Counted from the stretch's first letter, positions 23,371 to 35,239 are shown. The stretch: 64,000 nt of DNA from Achatina immaculata (GCA_009760885.1 CM019715.1:24331642-24395641), one strand, 5' to 3'. The notes: a model not told the origin generated them from the letters alone. Numbers and translations: made by a program.

Positions 23371-23910
23371 CTCACACGCCTGATCTAGGACTTCTAAAAT
23401 ATCTTATAACTTCAGACACAGTATTTTCACCACCACATCTTAAAGCTCGAATCTGAAGTTCCGGCTATTGGGAGATTTTAAGAAAATGATAAGTGAAGGC
23501 TTTGAGCGTCTGCTACTATGGTTACTTTTTATGAAAGAAAGTCCCCAAAAAACGTTGCCAATGTCAGTGGACACTTTATATCAATAACTGATGGTCAGGT
23601 TTGTTTGTATGGTATCTTTGTAGCTGAAAATATGAAATCTTTCTAGTGACATGGCGTTTAAGATTTTAAAACAGGCATCAAGGCAAATGTAGAGTGACTT
23701 AATTAGTATTTTGATATCTGGTCATGGATAGATAAAAGTAAGCTTATCAACAGAATCCACTACCTTCGATACCTATTACTTTAGCAAGGCTGAACTAGGA
23801 AAACAGCCTTGGGACCAGCAACAAATAATGTTATATAAGGTCAAGGACAGCTGTGACCTGAGGCTGACAGGAATCACCGTTCATGCAGTTCATGAATCGT
23901 TCACTGCTGT
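23371..23910. other. Intergenic, nothing recognised
   Basis: Single-copy sequence with no open frame of note. Confidence 0.35.
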
Positions 23911-23911
23911 T

Positions 23912-24165
23912 GATGAGGAAAGATATGTGTGAATCGTTTACTGCTGTTGATGAGGAAAGATATGTGTGAATCGTTCACTGCTGTTGATGAGGAAAGATAT
24001 GTGTGAAAATTGTATTGATGATGATGAAGGTATTGTGCATGAAAACTAAACTGATGATGAGATAGGTAACTGAAATGGTGATGAGATAGGTATTATGTGT
24101 GTGAAAACTGTGATGATGAGGAATATAATGTGTGTGAAAACTGAATTGATAATGAGAATGGCATT
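23912..24165. repeat. Degenerate 30-40-bp repeat array, left part
   Basis: Variants of GTGTGAAAACTGTGTTGATG followed by ATGAGGAAAGATAT. Three nearly exact 36-bp units at 23912-24005 are followed by degenerate ones. The array resumes at 24775 on the far side of a LINE fragment. Confidence 0.8.
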
Positions 24166-24665
24166 GTGTGTCAAAGATTTGTCGATGATGAAGAAAGATT
24201 CAAATACCCAGGTAGCATATCACCCTCAGGGACGATTGATGCTGAGACTGAGATCAGATGCAACAAAGCAAATCAGGTCATTGGACAAATGACTCCTTTA
24301 CTGAAAAACAAATACATCACAACTGAAACAAAAAGAGCACGGTACAACACAATTTCCCTCCCAGCTCTGTGCTATCTCTGTCAAACATGGACACAGAACA
24401 AAAGAAAAATCATCACGACAGAAATGAGATGTTTAATGAGAGGAGAATTCTAAATGTGGCAAGAAGAGATCAAACAAGAAATGACACAATCATGGCAAAG
24501 GTTGGAGTAACACCAATATTACACTATATCCAGAAACAGCCTCAATTCAAATGGTTCAGCTATGACAGTACATCACAGAAAACGTTCACGTTAAGATTTG
24601 TAGGTAACAGAGGAAGAGGCTGCTCCCGGAGGAGATGAAGAGAGGAAATTACAGAAGCATTAAAT
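24166..24665 (+). pseudogene. LINE 3' reverse transcriptase fragment inside a repeat array
   Basis: Two overlapping frames read FKYPGSISPSGTIDAETEIR and then NKANQVIGQMTPLLKNKYIT, the FxYLGSxI...EIxxRI region after the RT core of many LINEs. A PALCYLCQTWT segment and RILNVARRDQTRND follow. It carries at least one frameshift near 24370-24450 and ends by 24665. It is flanked on both sides by the same degenerate tandem repeat. Confidence 0.7.
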
Positions 24666-24774
24666 ATTCCATTATGTGAAGCAAATCGTCGAGACCTATC
24701 GAGACGTCTATTTTCCCCTCAACAGCGAAAGGTATATGAGGAAGTAGACAAGACAAGAAAGATCTGTGCGAAAG

Positions 24775-24975
24775 GTGTTTATGGCAAGGAAAGATATGTG
24801 TGAGAACTGTGTCGATGATAAAAAAGATGTGTGAAAACTGCCGATGATAAGGAAATACATGTGTGAAAACTATGTTGATGATAAGGAAAGATATATGTGA
24901 AAACCATGTTGATGTTAAAGAAAGATATGTATGAAATTTGTGTCGATGATGAGAAAATTAGTATGTGTGAAGACC
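24775..24975. repeat. Degenerate 30-40-bp repeat array, right part
   Basis: Same GTGTGAAAACTGTGTCGATG / ATAAGGAAAGATA unit as 23912-24165, about six degenerate copies. Confidence 0.75.
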
Positions 24976-25722
24976 GGTTCCATACTGGTAGGTTTTATTT
25001 CCAAGAAGTTTAAAAATGGCAGAGAGTTATTAACAATTTATGCAGGCGAAAAGATGCGGCTTTCACTGAAAATAACACTAAATTAAATAAATATATACAT
25101 ATTTAAGTAAAGCTTATAAAGATATAAAACATATAAGATCTATCTTTGTGAAAAACATGGATAAAACGTGTACATGCTTACAATGAGATGACTCTAAACT
25201 GCGGGCCGTGTCATACATTTTTGGGGTTTTCTGTGGGGGGGGGGGGGTAACTTAAGCCATGCTTAAATAAATTTCATATTACATTGTTTTTAATATACAT
25301 ATTAGCATATTAGCACAAGAATGTAGATACATTAGATTGGAGAAATGTAATATGAAGTAACATATCTTGGAGAAGGAGTCTATAACGAGCAACTATTTAA
25401 TACATTTTCCAATGCAGGCTTTGCTTTTCCAATCCACGGGAGATTTTTCTGTCCATCTTACTGTTTCTTTGTGCTAAATTTAATATAATCAGTTAATTTA
25501 TATTTTGCGAAAACATTTCCATATAACAGTCCGTCACCGATCTTGATGCATGTAAAAACAATGAATGTATAAGAGAAAGTTTCTGTGTTTTCAGACCATC
25601 ATTTTTTTACATCACAAACACATGTTTTGCATAGTTCAACAACAACAACATTTACTTCACTCTCACCGCCATACATTTGTCAAATAACCCTAAACTTAGT
25701 GACCTCTCAGCATGAAACAGGG
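24976..25722. other. Intergenic, nothing recognised
   Basis: AT-rich, with a G-run of about 12 near 25236. ACTGCGGGCCGTG at 25198 resembles a hAT subterminal string, but no paired terminus was seen. Confidence 0.35.
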
Positions 25723-26669
25723 CAGGGGTGGCCAAACATCATATACGATTAACGTTAGATGTTTGAAGCTGTAGGACAACAAATATTACACTTTATTATT
25801 ATTTACCGTGCCGGATAGTGTTTGCGACCATACTTCTCCATCTTGTTCTGTCCTTGCTGTTCCAATTAATTCAGATACTGTCCTTTTTTCCATGTCACTC
25901 GGTCAGTCCACTGAGATATTTTTCTCCTGGCCTTTCTCTCTTCCTTTTTCCTTTCTGTCTTCTCATATGTCCGAGAAATTCTGATATAATTTTTTTCATT
26001 TTAACTAGTTTTCGTTGTTTCGTTCTGTGTTTGTGTCGTGTGAGGAGAAGCCTGTCTTTCCACCAGGTGCCGTCCATCGATTGGCGGATGGTGGAACGGC
26101 CTCTAAACATAGAAATCATCTGTGAATATCTAAACAGCAGCAGACCAAAACAGGTGCCTGCTGTAGACGAAGGATAGCGGAGAAAACTGTAGACAAACCG
26201 AGCAGAAGACAACGGGAAACCACCGCCGTAGTTCCCTTATGAACTCATGTTTCAAATATTACACATACGTTTTAAATCGTTACATCCATACTTTGTTACA
26301 AACATTTTATATAATTAAGAAATACATGGACATAATATCTATTCACTGTCAGCAATGACTTCTACGATTACTGGTTCTCCAGCACAATTCTCCTGTAATC
26401 CTTACTGATCTGAAGTTTATTTAATCCATGACTCGGATCTAGAATTAAAACTAACCTAACATTTATAAATATATCTCCACACCATGAACTCGCGTTTTAG
26501 TCAACGAGACCCTCAGTTTATATACGGTAAGGAATCATCAGGATTAAAAGAGATTTGTATTTACCTTTTATATTAATCATAATGTAAAAAAGGAGCGTAA
26601 AGAACGATCCGCATATGATATATCAAATGGCCTGATGTGGCTCGTAAAACCGCGGTTTGGCCACCCCTG
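25723..26669. mobile_element. Non-autonomous hAT-like element (947 bp) with a nested LINE end
   Basis: It begins CAGGGGTGGCCAAAC at 25723-25737 and ends with the exact reverse complement at 26655-26669. This 15-bp terminal inverted repeat is of the CAGGGGTGG type common in hAT elements. ATGTGGCTCGT just inside the right end fits the usual GAGCCACA-like subterminal motif. There is no transposase frame. A LINE 3' end lies inside on the minus strand. A clean 8-bp target duplication is not obvious (flanks GAAACAGG and CAAAAGCG match poorly). Confidence 0.75.
25795..26000 (-). pseudogene. LINE 3' end fragment with (AAT)n tail
   Basis: On the minus strand the sequence reads RTRWRSMVANTIRHGK and a stop, then AATAATAATAAAG. 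That is the same terminal design (xxWRSxxANxxRHG plus a trinucleotide tail) as the LINE at 44550-44640. It is inserted within the hAT-like element. Confidence 0.65.
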
Positions 26670-27105
26670 CAAAAGCGTAACACCGATTCCATTTTTTTAC
26701 CTCCCTTTTTTTGCCGTTTAGCCTACATATGGGTTACTTCAAATAGGTTACTTAAATTTTTTTTTAAAGTTAGAGAAACACTGTAACCTTTCGTTTACTG
26801 CAGTTGTGATGTTATTCATTCCATCCTTACATAGTGAATAGAACTAGACATCAAGATTTATACATTTTCATGAAACTCTTTTAGCAAATCACAACTGTCT
26901 GGGACGTTCATTGGCCCCCAAGACCACATGACATAAATAAGCTTTGTATATCAGCAAGATAGAAGCGAAAGTTTCAGAGGAACTAACTTGATCTGGAAGA
27001 TGCCTCTTGCCTGCTTTATAAATAGCATTATGGCTTCGTTATGTGTCTAAAAAAGGCATACAATTTATGTAGTTTTCTGTGTCATTTCATGTTACTTTTA
27101 TACTT
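26670..27105. other. Intergenic, nothing recognised
   Basis: AT-rich, no supported gene. Confidence 0.35.
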
Positions 27106-27109
27106 CTAG

Positions 27110-27786
27110 GGTCCCATTTGGCAATCAGAGTCTCACAGACCTCAGGGTTTGCGAACCATATCTGACCACCATCACGTATCAGTTGGTAACCTCAGTATCA
27201 CTTCTCAGTTGGTACCCCCAGTAACAGGCCTGGCTTACGGGGCTAGGGTCACCATCCCACCCCAAGGCCTGGCTTACGGGGCTAGGATCTGCAGTCCCCA
27301 CGCCAAGGCCTGGCTTACGGGCTTAGGGTCACCATAGTCCCCACCCCAAGGCCTGGCTTACGGGGCTAGGGTCACCATAGTCCCCACCCCAAGGCCTGGC
27401 TTACGGGGCTAGGATCAGCAGTCCCCACGCCAAGGCCTGGCTTACGGGCTTAGGGTCACCATAGTCCCCAGCCTAAGGCCTGGCTTACGGTCACCATAAT
27501 CCCCACCCAAAGGCCTGGTTTACGGGCTTAGAGTCAATACAGTCTCCCTCCCAAGGTCTGGTTTGCGGAGCTAGGGTCACCATAGTTTCCCCCCCCCCCC
27601 CCCGGCGCTAGAGTTTTGCTAAAGAAGTTCTGCACATGTCCTGTTTCCTAGTTCCACGCCGGGATAGAAAACTAGTAACCAGCTCCCAAGCCGATGTGAT
27701 GCTGTGCCTCGCCATCTCCACTACGTCGGATGATAAAAAAGAACAGTTCACAGTTCCAGTAAAACTGATGAAGAAGAAGAAGAAGC
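27110..27786 (+). repeat. Dispersed repeat X, copy 3, internally expanded
   Basis: The ends match copies at 15165 and 23045 (GGCAATCAGAGTCTCACAGA start, GATGTGATGCTGTGCCTCG near the end, GAAGAAGAAGAAG tail). The middle, which is single-copy in the other two, has expanded into a tandem array at 27225-27590. Confidence 0.7.
27225..27590. repeat. ~42-bp minisatellite grown inside repeat X
   Basis: About nine units of AAGGCCTGGCTTACGGGGCT plus AGGGTCACCATAGTCCCCAC and a CCCC spacer, with variants reading GGATCAGCAGTCCCCACG. It ends in a C-run of about 16 at 27588-27603. Confidence 0.92.
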
Positions 27787-27952
27787 CCTAGTACCTGTAT
27801 AAGCAAAAATAAGTGTATCTTGTCATGCTACCAGTTCTTCTTGTTTCTGATCTTACAATTAACAGTTATAATGACAGCTCAGGCACGCTGAGCCTGGTAT
27901 GATATGTATTTCAAAATGAAAGAAAAGTATGCAAAAGTATATTAAATGATAC

Positions 27953-28190
27953 AGCAATGAAATGGGGCACAAGTGTTGTGTACTATATCTCCTTGATTGC
28001 AATGAAATGGGGCACAAGTGTTGTGTACTATATCTCCTTGATTGCAATGAAATGGGACACAAGTGTTGTGTACTATATCTCCTTGATTGCAATGAAATGG
28101 GACACAAGTGTTGTGTACTATATCTCCTTGATTACAATGATACAGCAATGAAATGGGGCACAAGTGTTGTGTACTATATTTCCTTGATTA
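27953..28190. repeat. 45-bp minisatellite, five copies
   Basis: Units contain AATGAAATGGGGCACAAGTG and TTGTGTACTATATCTCCTTG. The unit length is a multiple of three, so long repetitive frames appear on both strands; these are not genes. Confidence 0.95.
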
Positions 28191-28199
28191 CACAGCAAA

Positions 28200-30540
28200 A
28201 TGTAAGAATTAAAAAAACTATGGGATTATATCTTCATATAATTTGAGAAAAAAAAGAATTTAAAGAGAATATTGTACATACAATTTTTAAAAAAGCCTTT
28301 ATGATATAAAATACTGAATGTATCAATAACAATATAAAAACCCACAAGCATAACTTCATTCAGAATCATATTATCATGTTTACTACATATCTCAGATGTT
28401 AAAGTATTTTTTTTCTCAACTTATTTTTCTTAGTTTCTGAAAAGCTCATTAGCAGCAGCTAGATCAATAGTCAATTCACTTCTCATGAGTGGGTGGTTAG
28501 GACCACATTAAATAAGGAACCTAGAACTCTGCCAGAGAAAACTGAAATCATAAAATCTCTTTATTCAAGATGATGTATACCATTATACACATACACACAA
28601 GTCACAAGTATCAGCATGTTAATGATACAAAGGAATGTTAACATGAATACCAGTTCCATACATAAGAAGTACACAACTAAGTAGAGAATATGTGAACATG
28701 GCAAAGAAGCCAGTTCTTATTTTCTTCAACCTACAACGTCTAAAGTGACTGGTATTCCTGTGTATTTTTGCTTTACTTTGTTTCAACTGAGACACATTTC
28801 TGAAGTAATATTTTTTTGCATTTGATATCTAAAATTAAAAATTAAACTTATAGCAACATGCATTTCTGACAATTTTAAATATATTTCAAAACAAATAAAT
28901 TCATAACAATAAAACAGATCACTGTAAATATAGTGCAACATGAGAGCTTTAGTTTGGTTATCAGTTCTAAATAGCTCTCACAATATCACACATGCTACTT
29001 TCAAGCAGAATAATTCAGAATGAATTAAATAAAACTCTGAAACATAAAAATGTTGCTGTTTATTTAACAGAGGCAAAGCTTTGGACATTGTTTTCCTGTC
29101 CAGGAAATTTGGGTTTGAATTTCTGTTACCTGACTAAGGCAGTGTGGCTCCGTGATTACTGCTGCAACAGACTTCCAGTGCCTTATGTGGACACTGGGAA
29201 AGCAGTAATGTATCTCTTTCGATACTGCTTACAAAAACGCGGACGTTACATTTGTACTAACACGGACGTTACATGGCCGAGCGGGTGTCTTCATACTAAG
29301 GGGGTCTCTTTATAAATTCATTGCAACAAATAAACTCCTTCATCAACACGTGTGTATCTCATATTAAAATACGTGGAAATGAAAGAAGATTCCATAAATG
29401 AAGTTATTTATCATTTAAAAAAACAAAGAATAGAAAAAAAAACACTGTTCTGAAAAGATCGAACGACAAGATCTATTTTTTGGTGCTAAAAATATTTTTT
29501 AGGGCTGAGCACTAAAATCAAAGTTTTACATACCTGAAATGTGCCAGAATCGAATGCAGAATGTGTATAACAGTACATAAATATCGATAATTGCGGATGC
29601 TTTTGATATCCAATAAATCTAACAGGTCTACAGATGTGAAAAACACATTTAGTAAGCTAGGTCTAGTCGATCAGTATGACCATTCTACCAACCAACCTCG
29701 AAAAAACCCGAAAAATGTACACTCAAATTGATCCACTTCATGATTTCATCTACGGCCTGACTGGATGCTAAAATAGCTTAACTTTGGAGCAGAATAGTTC
29801 TGGTTGGCTAAATGAAAAGTTGCATCAAGTTTTCAACGAAAAAAAATCATAAGACTTAAGGGTGGCGTGGGATCCGACGCTAAACCGGAACTGGACTTAA
29901 AGGGCGGCGCGGTATCGAATGAGGTATATTATAACTGACAGTTTTTTTTTAAAGTTAAAACAAAAAGTGGCAACTGATATTCCACACAAACATATCAAAG
30001 TTTTCTATAAAGTTTTTAAAAATAAAAATGAGTAAATCAGACTCATTTTAAGTAAGACATGGGAGAATTTATTGAAACCAAAACATTCACTAAAGTTATA
30101 CTTATCCCATCCAAATATTTGTACCAATATTTTCACTTACTTTAACATCTGATTCTCTTACCTCTTGTTTCACCTTAATTATCATGTGTAAGGTGAAATC
30201 ACAATATATTTATCAAGGCCTTAAAATAAATTATCATCATGGACAGAAAAACAATTATTGTTCTCTGTATTCCATGATTAATTGTGACAATTATTTTTTA
30301 TACAGCTGAAATTAATTTGGTTTCTGCATGTTAACACTCCTCCCACATCAACATTTTACGACTGCGTTCCATAGTGTACAACTTTTTATATGTACACATT
30401 TCACAAATATTTGCACTTAAAGGTTTTACTACAACATCACACATTTAACTTTTCAGGCTGAACTGTTAATATGAAACAATTTTGTATTAAAACTCATTCT
30501 ACTTCAGCTAAAGACCTTTAGTTAAGAGATACAGACATGA
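28200..30540. other. Intergenic, nothing recognised
   Basis: AT-rich with no transposon motif that I recognise. A 107-codon frame at 28992-29315 has no supporting feature and is treated as chance. Confidence 0.4.
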
Positions 30541-30544
30541 CAGC

Positions 30545-30800
30545 ACTGTCAATCAACAGTGACTGAAAGGAGAAGGTGGTAATGGATTGGCCACATTATA
30601 AGAATGAATGATGAAATTTTACTACAAACAGCTTTGATGTGGGCTCCACAGTGTAAAAAGAAGCATGGAATGACCTAATGAAACATGGCAACGCAGAGCA
30701 GAGAAAATGCTGGCAAGCAAAAGATTGACATGGGAGACAGCTAAGAAGTCAGTGAAACACTGACAGGAGTGGCACTCTTGCTACCAGCAGCCCCACGTGT
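30545..30800 (+). pseudogene. LINE C-terminal fragment
   Basis: Broken frames give WIGHIIRMN-like, NETWQRRAEKMLASKRLTWE and KSVKHWQEW segments. This is the GKRKxGRPxxTWRR...WxxAxxxAxxRxxW end found in many APE-type LINEs. Frameshifts occur throughout. Confidence 0.6.
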
Positions 30801-30822
30801 CTGGGGTACTGACAGAACACGA

Positions 30823-31020
30823 AAGAGAGATAGAGAGAAAGAGATAGAGAGACAGAAAGACAGAGAAAAAGATAGAGAGAAAGAGAGAGAAAAAGATAGA
30901 GAGACAGAGAGAAAGAGAGAGAAAAAGATAGAGAGACAGAGAGAAAGAGAGAGAAAAAGATAGAGAGACAGAGAGAAGGGAAAGAGAGAGAGACAGAGAG
31001 AAAGGGAGAAAGACAGAGAA
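30823..31020. repeat. GA-rich simple repeat with ~26-bp periodicity
   Basis: Units of GAGAAAGAGAGAGAAAAAGA plus TAGAGAGACAGA repeat several times on a GA background. Confidence 0.92.
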
Positions 31021-31037
31021 AAACTTCATAACTGTTC

Positions 31038-31364
31038 AATTTTTACCTATATGAGCATTCTGTGACTGTACACTCTTATGTTTTGAAGCACTTAATGACT
31101 GTACAAGTATGTTAATGACTGTACACTCTTATGTTTTGAAGCACTTAATGACTGTACAAGTATGTTAATGACTGTAAAATTCCTTAAGAAAATGGCAGTT
31201 AAACTACTGACTCTTTTCTACTGACTCTAGTCTACTGACTCAATTTTTACCTATATGAGCATTCTATGACTGTACACTCTTATGTTTTGAAGCACTTAAT
31301 GACTGTACAAGTATGTTAATGACTGTAAAATTCCTTAAGAAAATGGCAGTTAAACGACTGACTC
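31038..31364. repeat. Tandem duplication over the 3' end of gene B
   Basis: A block of about 135-190 bp (CAATTTTTACCTATATGAGC ... AAAATGGCAGTTAAAC ... ACTGACTC) is present twice. Copy 2 ends inside the last codons of gene B at 31350-31364, so copy 1 holds a second version of the stop-codon region within the 3' UTR. Inside copy 1 a 54-bp unit (CTGTACACTCTTATGTTTTG) is itself doubled. Confidence 0.85.
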
Positions 31365-32505
31365 TTTGATTTGAGGAAATGTTAGCAGTGGTTGGCTTGA
31401 CTCAGAATCCCTCTGAATTTTTGAATTGTTTACAATACTTCTACTGTCCACTGATGGCTCAGTCATGTGACTGATAGCTTCTAAGTCATGATTATTGCTG
31501 TCAGAATATGGTACACCACTGTTTGAAAGTTTATGAGAATATTCATAACCATTTTTACCAGAAGTAAAAGTATTTTGTGGGCTCAGTCTTGAGTAAAACT
31601 TCGGTGAGGTCTCAACATTTTCTCTGTGAACAGAGTAAAACTTTGGTGACGTCTGAAGATCTTCTCTGTGACTTGAGTAAACGTGCCCTGGTCTAGAACT
31701 TTCTGCAGCAGCATTTAGAGTTACTCTTCTTACACGCTTTTGTTGTCTTCGAATGCATATTACAGTAATAACTACAATGCTTATGAGAGCAACTGCAATA
31801 GCTATTATTATTATAATAGTTATAATCTTACTCCTTTCATCATTTTTGTTTCCAGAAGATGGTGATTTCCAAGACGTTCCATTAGAATCAGCAAATGAGA
31901 TACTTTTAGTTGTAATATCTGACGTTTCTATTTGTATAATTGTTGATGTTTTTCCTTCATCAAAGAATACTGAATTGACAATGTCTTCTTCTGTAGCTAC
32001 TGCTTCTGATATTTGTAGGCTTGGGGATGTTGGTGAACTTTTCAACACTGATGTTTTATTAATGAAATATGTACCAATTTCTGTTGAACTGGTCAAAGAT
32101 GACTGTGGTATTTTGGTCATTATGTAAGCTCCTTGGCCATCTGTTGGGCATAAGCAGTGGTCATCACATGGTACTATGTCTGTTAAATTCTGCTTCAAAA
32201 TGAGATGCTCTCCCAGATTAGCCCAGAATAATCCAACGCAGGTTAAACCACAGCATTCGTGTGTCTGATGTTGAAAGAACTGGGCCACAGTAGCAGATTC
32301 GCAAGCAGTTGATTTCTGTTCTGCCTGAGTGCATACGATCTGCTGGCTCTCCGCAATGTGTGAGCACATATAGTATTTACAGAGAGGATTTTTCTTGGTA
32401 AAAGTATCATCTTTTTCAATTTGTACAATATTCAATGTGCTTTCTTCTACAGTGTAATGGGCTATGCATTCTTTAGATAATCCCATGCACAGACAAGTGA
32501 TGAAT
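31350..32505 (-). CDS. Gene B, exon 2: ectodomain, TM helix and long tail of a receptor-like membrane protein
   Basis: Joined to 36297-36457 this predicts 438 aa. The acceptor is CAACAG before 32505 and the first base completes a Glu codon, as in gene A. The ectodomain has 13 cysteines (58, 60, 67, 96, 101, 112, 122, 138, 139, 143, 167, 171, 173) and opens with CLCMGLSKEC, matching CLCQGTAEKC of gene A. A Ser/Thr-rich stalk with NKT and NGT sequons follows. The transmembrane helix is at about 281-305, followed by IRRQQKRVRR (a stop-transfer signal) and a tail of about 133 residues. The tail has two adjacent 14-residue repeats, SSHREDLQTSPKFY and SVHRENVETSPKFY (about 331-358), and further Tyr and Ser sites. 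A type I surface receptor is inferred. I do not recognise the family. Gene A lacks this tail. Confidence 0.9.
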
Positions 32506-33114
32506 CTGTTGAGATAGATAGAATCAAAGAATTAGAATAAAGTCAATAAATAAACTGCAGCTATAAAAACCAGACTGTTCTTTTGAGTCAAACTAGTTAT
32601 GACTGATGATCACAATGATCATGCATTTATATATTTAATTTCCATCAGATGAAGATGTGGTATGTCACGCCTCATTGTTGTCACTTAGTTGGAAACTGCC
32701 TACAGTGTACAAAACTGAGTGGTAAAGTTGAAGTTAAATGTTTAATTTTCTAAGTAAAAGTTCTACAGTTGCCTAGAATTTTTTCATGAGTCTCTGACTC
32801 CTGTAATAGTCTAGTGCCAGATCTTACAGATAATGACATCTGTTTTCTAGTTACAGATAGTGGAAAAAAGTGCCATGTTAGGGCTTATCAACTTTACAAA
32901 TCTGTGTGGATTTTTATCTTCCTAATCTGAACAGTTGCTTCTTTTTTCACCATGTTACTTGGTCATCTCTTTCAAATATGTTTCTCTTAATCTTCCAGTC
33001 ATTCTTTTCCTTCACTTTTAAAGGAGCTTATCAGATTCTCATAACTTCTGAGATTATCAGATTCTAATAACTTCTATCTTCTTATCTTACATCTTACATC
33101 CTTCCCATGCCATT

Positions 33115-33900
33115 AAATGTCGCATAGGGCTCACATAGCTGTTTGCCAAGTTTTCCTGCTTTTGGCAAGTTTTTCAACCTCATCAAAGGATGTTATGCCT
33201 ACCAAACCGGCTTCTCTTAACAGTGTCCTCTTTATAGTTTCATGTGGTCGACCTCTTTTTCTTTGGCCTGTTGTGCTCCACTTGATACCTTGTTTTGGTA
33301 TTCTCTGATTGTTTCTTCTCATCATATGGCCTACATATGTCCATCTTTTTTTCTGATTACCCATGAGACAGATTGTTGTTTGCTCATCTGTCTTATCTCT
33401 GCATTGTTCTTAAATTCATTCCACTTAATACCAAGTATTTTCCTGAGGTTTTCAAAAAAGTCTAATTTCTTGTCTATTTCTTTAGTTGTTTTCCAGCTTT
33501 CACATGCAGAAATGAGGGTGGATATCACATTTGAAGTGAATAATCTTAACTTGGTTTTTGCACTTATAACTTTTGAATTCCATATGTTCTCAAGATTTGT
33601 GGAGGACAATATTGCTTTTGCAATTCTAATTCTAACTTCCTTCCTGGTGTCACCATCCTGGTCTATGTAGCTGCCAAGGTATGTAAATTCTTCATTAACA
33701 GGTGTTCCTTCTATGAATATTTTTCCTTCTTGATTAATGAGAAATTTCATAATTTTTGTTTTGTCTTTGTTAATTTCAAGACCTATTTTGCTAGCCAAGG
33801 AAGTCAGAGAATCAGTTCTTTCCTGCATCAATTTCACATTGTCACTGATAAGAATTATGTCATCTGCAAAATCAAGATCTTCTATTTGTCATGTCCAAAA
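33115..33900 (-). pseudogene. FADD-type LINE relic (family B), 3' half
   Basis: On the minus strand LDFADDIILISDN near 33890 is an FADD catalytic box. It is followed by LASKIGLEINKDKTKIM, FTYLGSYIDQDGDTRKEVR, KLRLFTSNVISTLI, ILGIKWNEFKNNAEIRQM and, after a frameshift, TYVGHMMRRNNQRIPKQGIK and GQRKRGRPHETIKRTLL. It ends with a short CTTACAT-type tail at about 33080-33110. Stops and frameshifts show it is inactive. Related 3' ends lie at 37220, 52970, 55349 and 58820. Confidence 0.85.
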
Positions 33901-35239
33901 AACTTTTATTATCTTCTCCTTGTAATTTCAATTAAACTGTGTTCTGCAACTTTTCTGAGAAGTTCATCTGCTTTTTCTGGTCTTCTACAGTCACTGTATA
34001 TCTTTCTATAATTTTGTCATCCGCATATTTCTTTGTAAGTCCACTACCCAAAATGTCTACAGATCTTTAACATTTTTTTCATAGAATCTTTTCTTATGCA
34101 GCTGCTTTTTGTGTAAAAATACTTCTATATGTAATATTTTTCCTGTGACAGGGCTATTTACTGTAGAAATTTGTGAGTAATTTCCTAATTTCATTAATAA
34201 ATCTGTGAGTACTTTACAAAATTTTTCTGATAAATCTTTCAGTATAATTCTAAATTCACTGTGAATATTTCAGCACTTTCTTAAATCCACTTGAAAATTA
34301 TCTAAGGAAAATTTTAATTCCACAAGATATTTCTCATAGCATGGAACAATACTTCAACATCCATGAATGCTTTCACTTTCCCTGTTAATTTTGTTTCTTT
34401 TTCTTTCAACCCCTGACGATGTTACTGATTATTCTTACACATCAACATGAAATATGTACCAATTCTCAGGCGGCAAAGTGTATCTTATTTCTTTTTTTCC
34501 CACTCATTAAAAATAAATTATAAATGTTACTTCATGAGATATTTATCACGAAATGTTACCATAGCTCCACAATTACAGTTATTCAAAATGGAAACAAATA
34601 ATCATCAAAAATGTTTTTATTCAGATTCAAGATCAATGTTTAAAATGCTATCAACTTTTACAAAAATCATATATGAGTTAAAAAACAATTAATAACATTC
34701 AAAGTTATTTTCTGTTAGTTTGCCATAGGTGAAAATACATGGAATTTCATTTGAATATATTTTTTTCTCTGTATACATTGTGAGCCATGTGCTTTTTGTA
34801 TTCTAATGGTCTTTATTTATGTTCACTTACACATTTTTGAGTAAAGCTGGATTCATTGAAGCACAAACAAATCACCAAATAGTGCATTTCCTGCATTTTG
34901 AGAAGTTAAGTTGACATTTGCTCTCATATTTCTGCATTCACTGACCCAGAACAACATGCAGGTTTGCAATTGTATACAAACACACAAAAACTTAATTTTT
35001 ATTAAGTTTTCAGCAATAACTTTCAGACTGGATAAGCACTGCACTGGGAAACAAAGACAGCACTGCTTCTGAGTTGCTGTTATATTTGTTTAGCCTGCAG
35101 TGCACACAAGCCAGCTGTAGTTTGTAAAAACTGTTTAGAAGTGAGACTACAGAGTTCTGTTTTGACAGATAACTAAGGAAGAATTGATACATGTAACTCA
35201 GATTGACAAACTTAACAAAACAAAACAAAATAAACAAAT

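Noticed and set aside
23912..24975. Spaced repeats considered as a CRISPR-like array
   Set aside because: Units are degenerate and continuous with no unique spacers, in an animal genome. It is an ordinary tandem repeat with a LINE fragment inside.
27859..28246. Repetitive frames on both strands with CPISLQSRRYSTQH or CCVLYLLDCNEMGH units
   Set aside because: They come from five copies of a 45-bp minisatellite; both strands are open for the same reason.
33242..33670. Plus-strand frame of 142 codons opposite the family B LINE
   Set aside because: It is the antisense shadow of the reverse transcriptase relic read on the minus strand.
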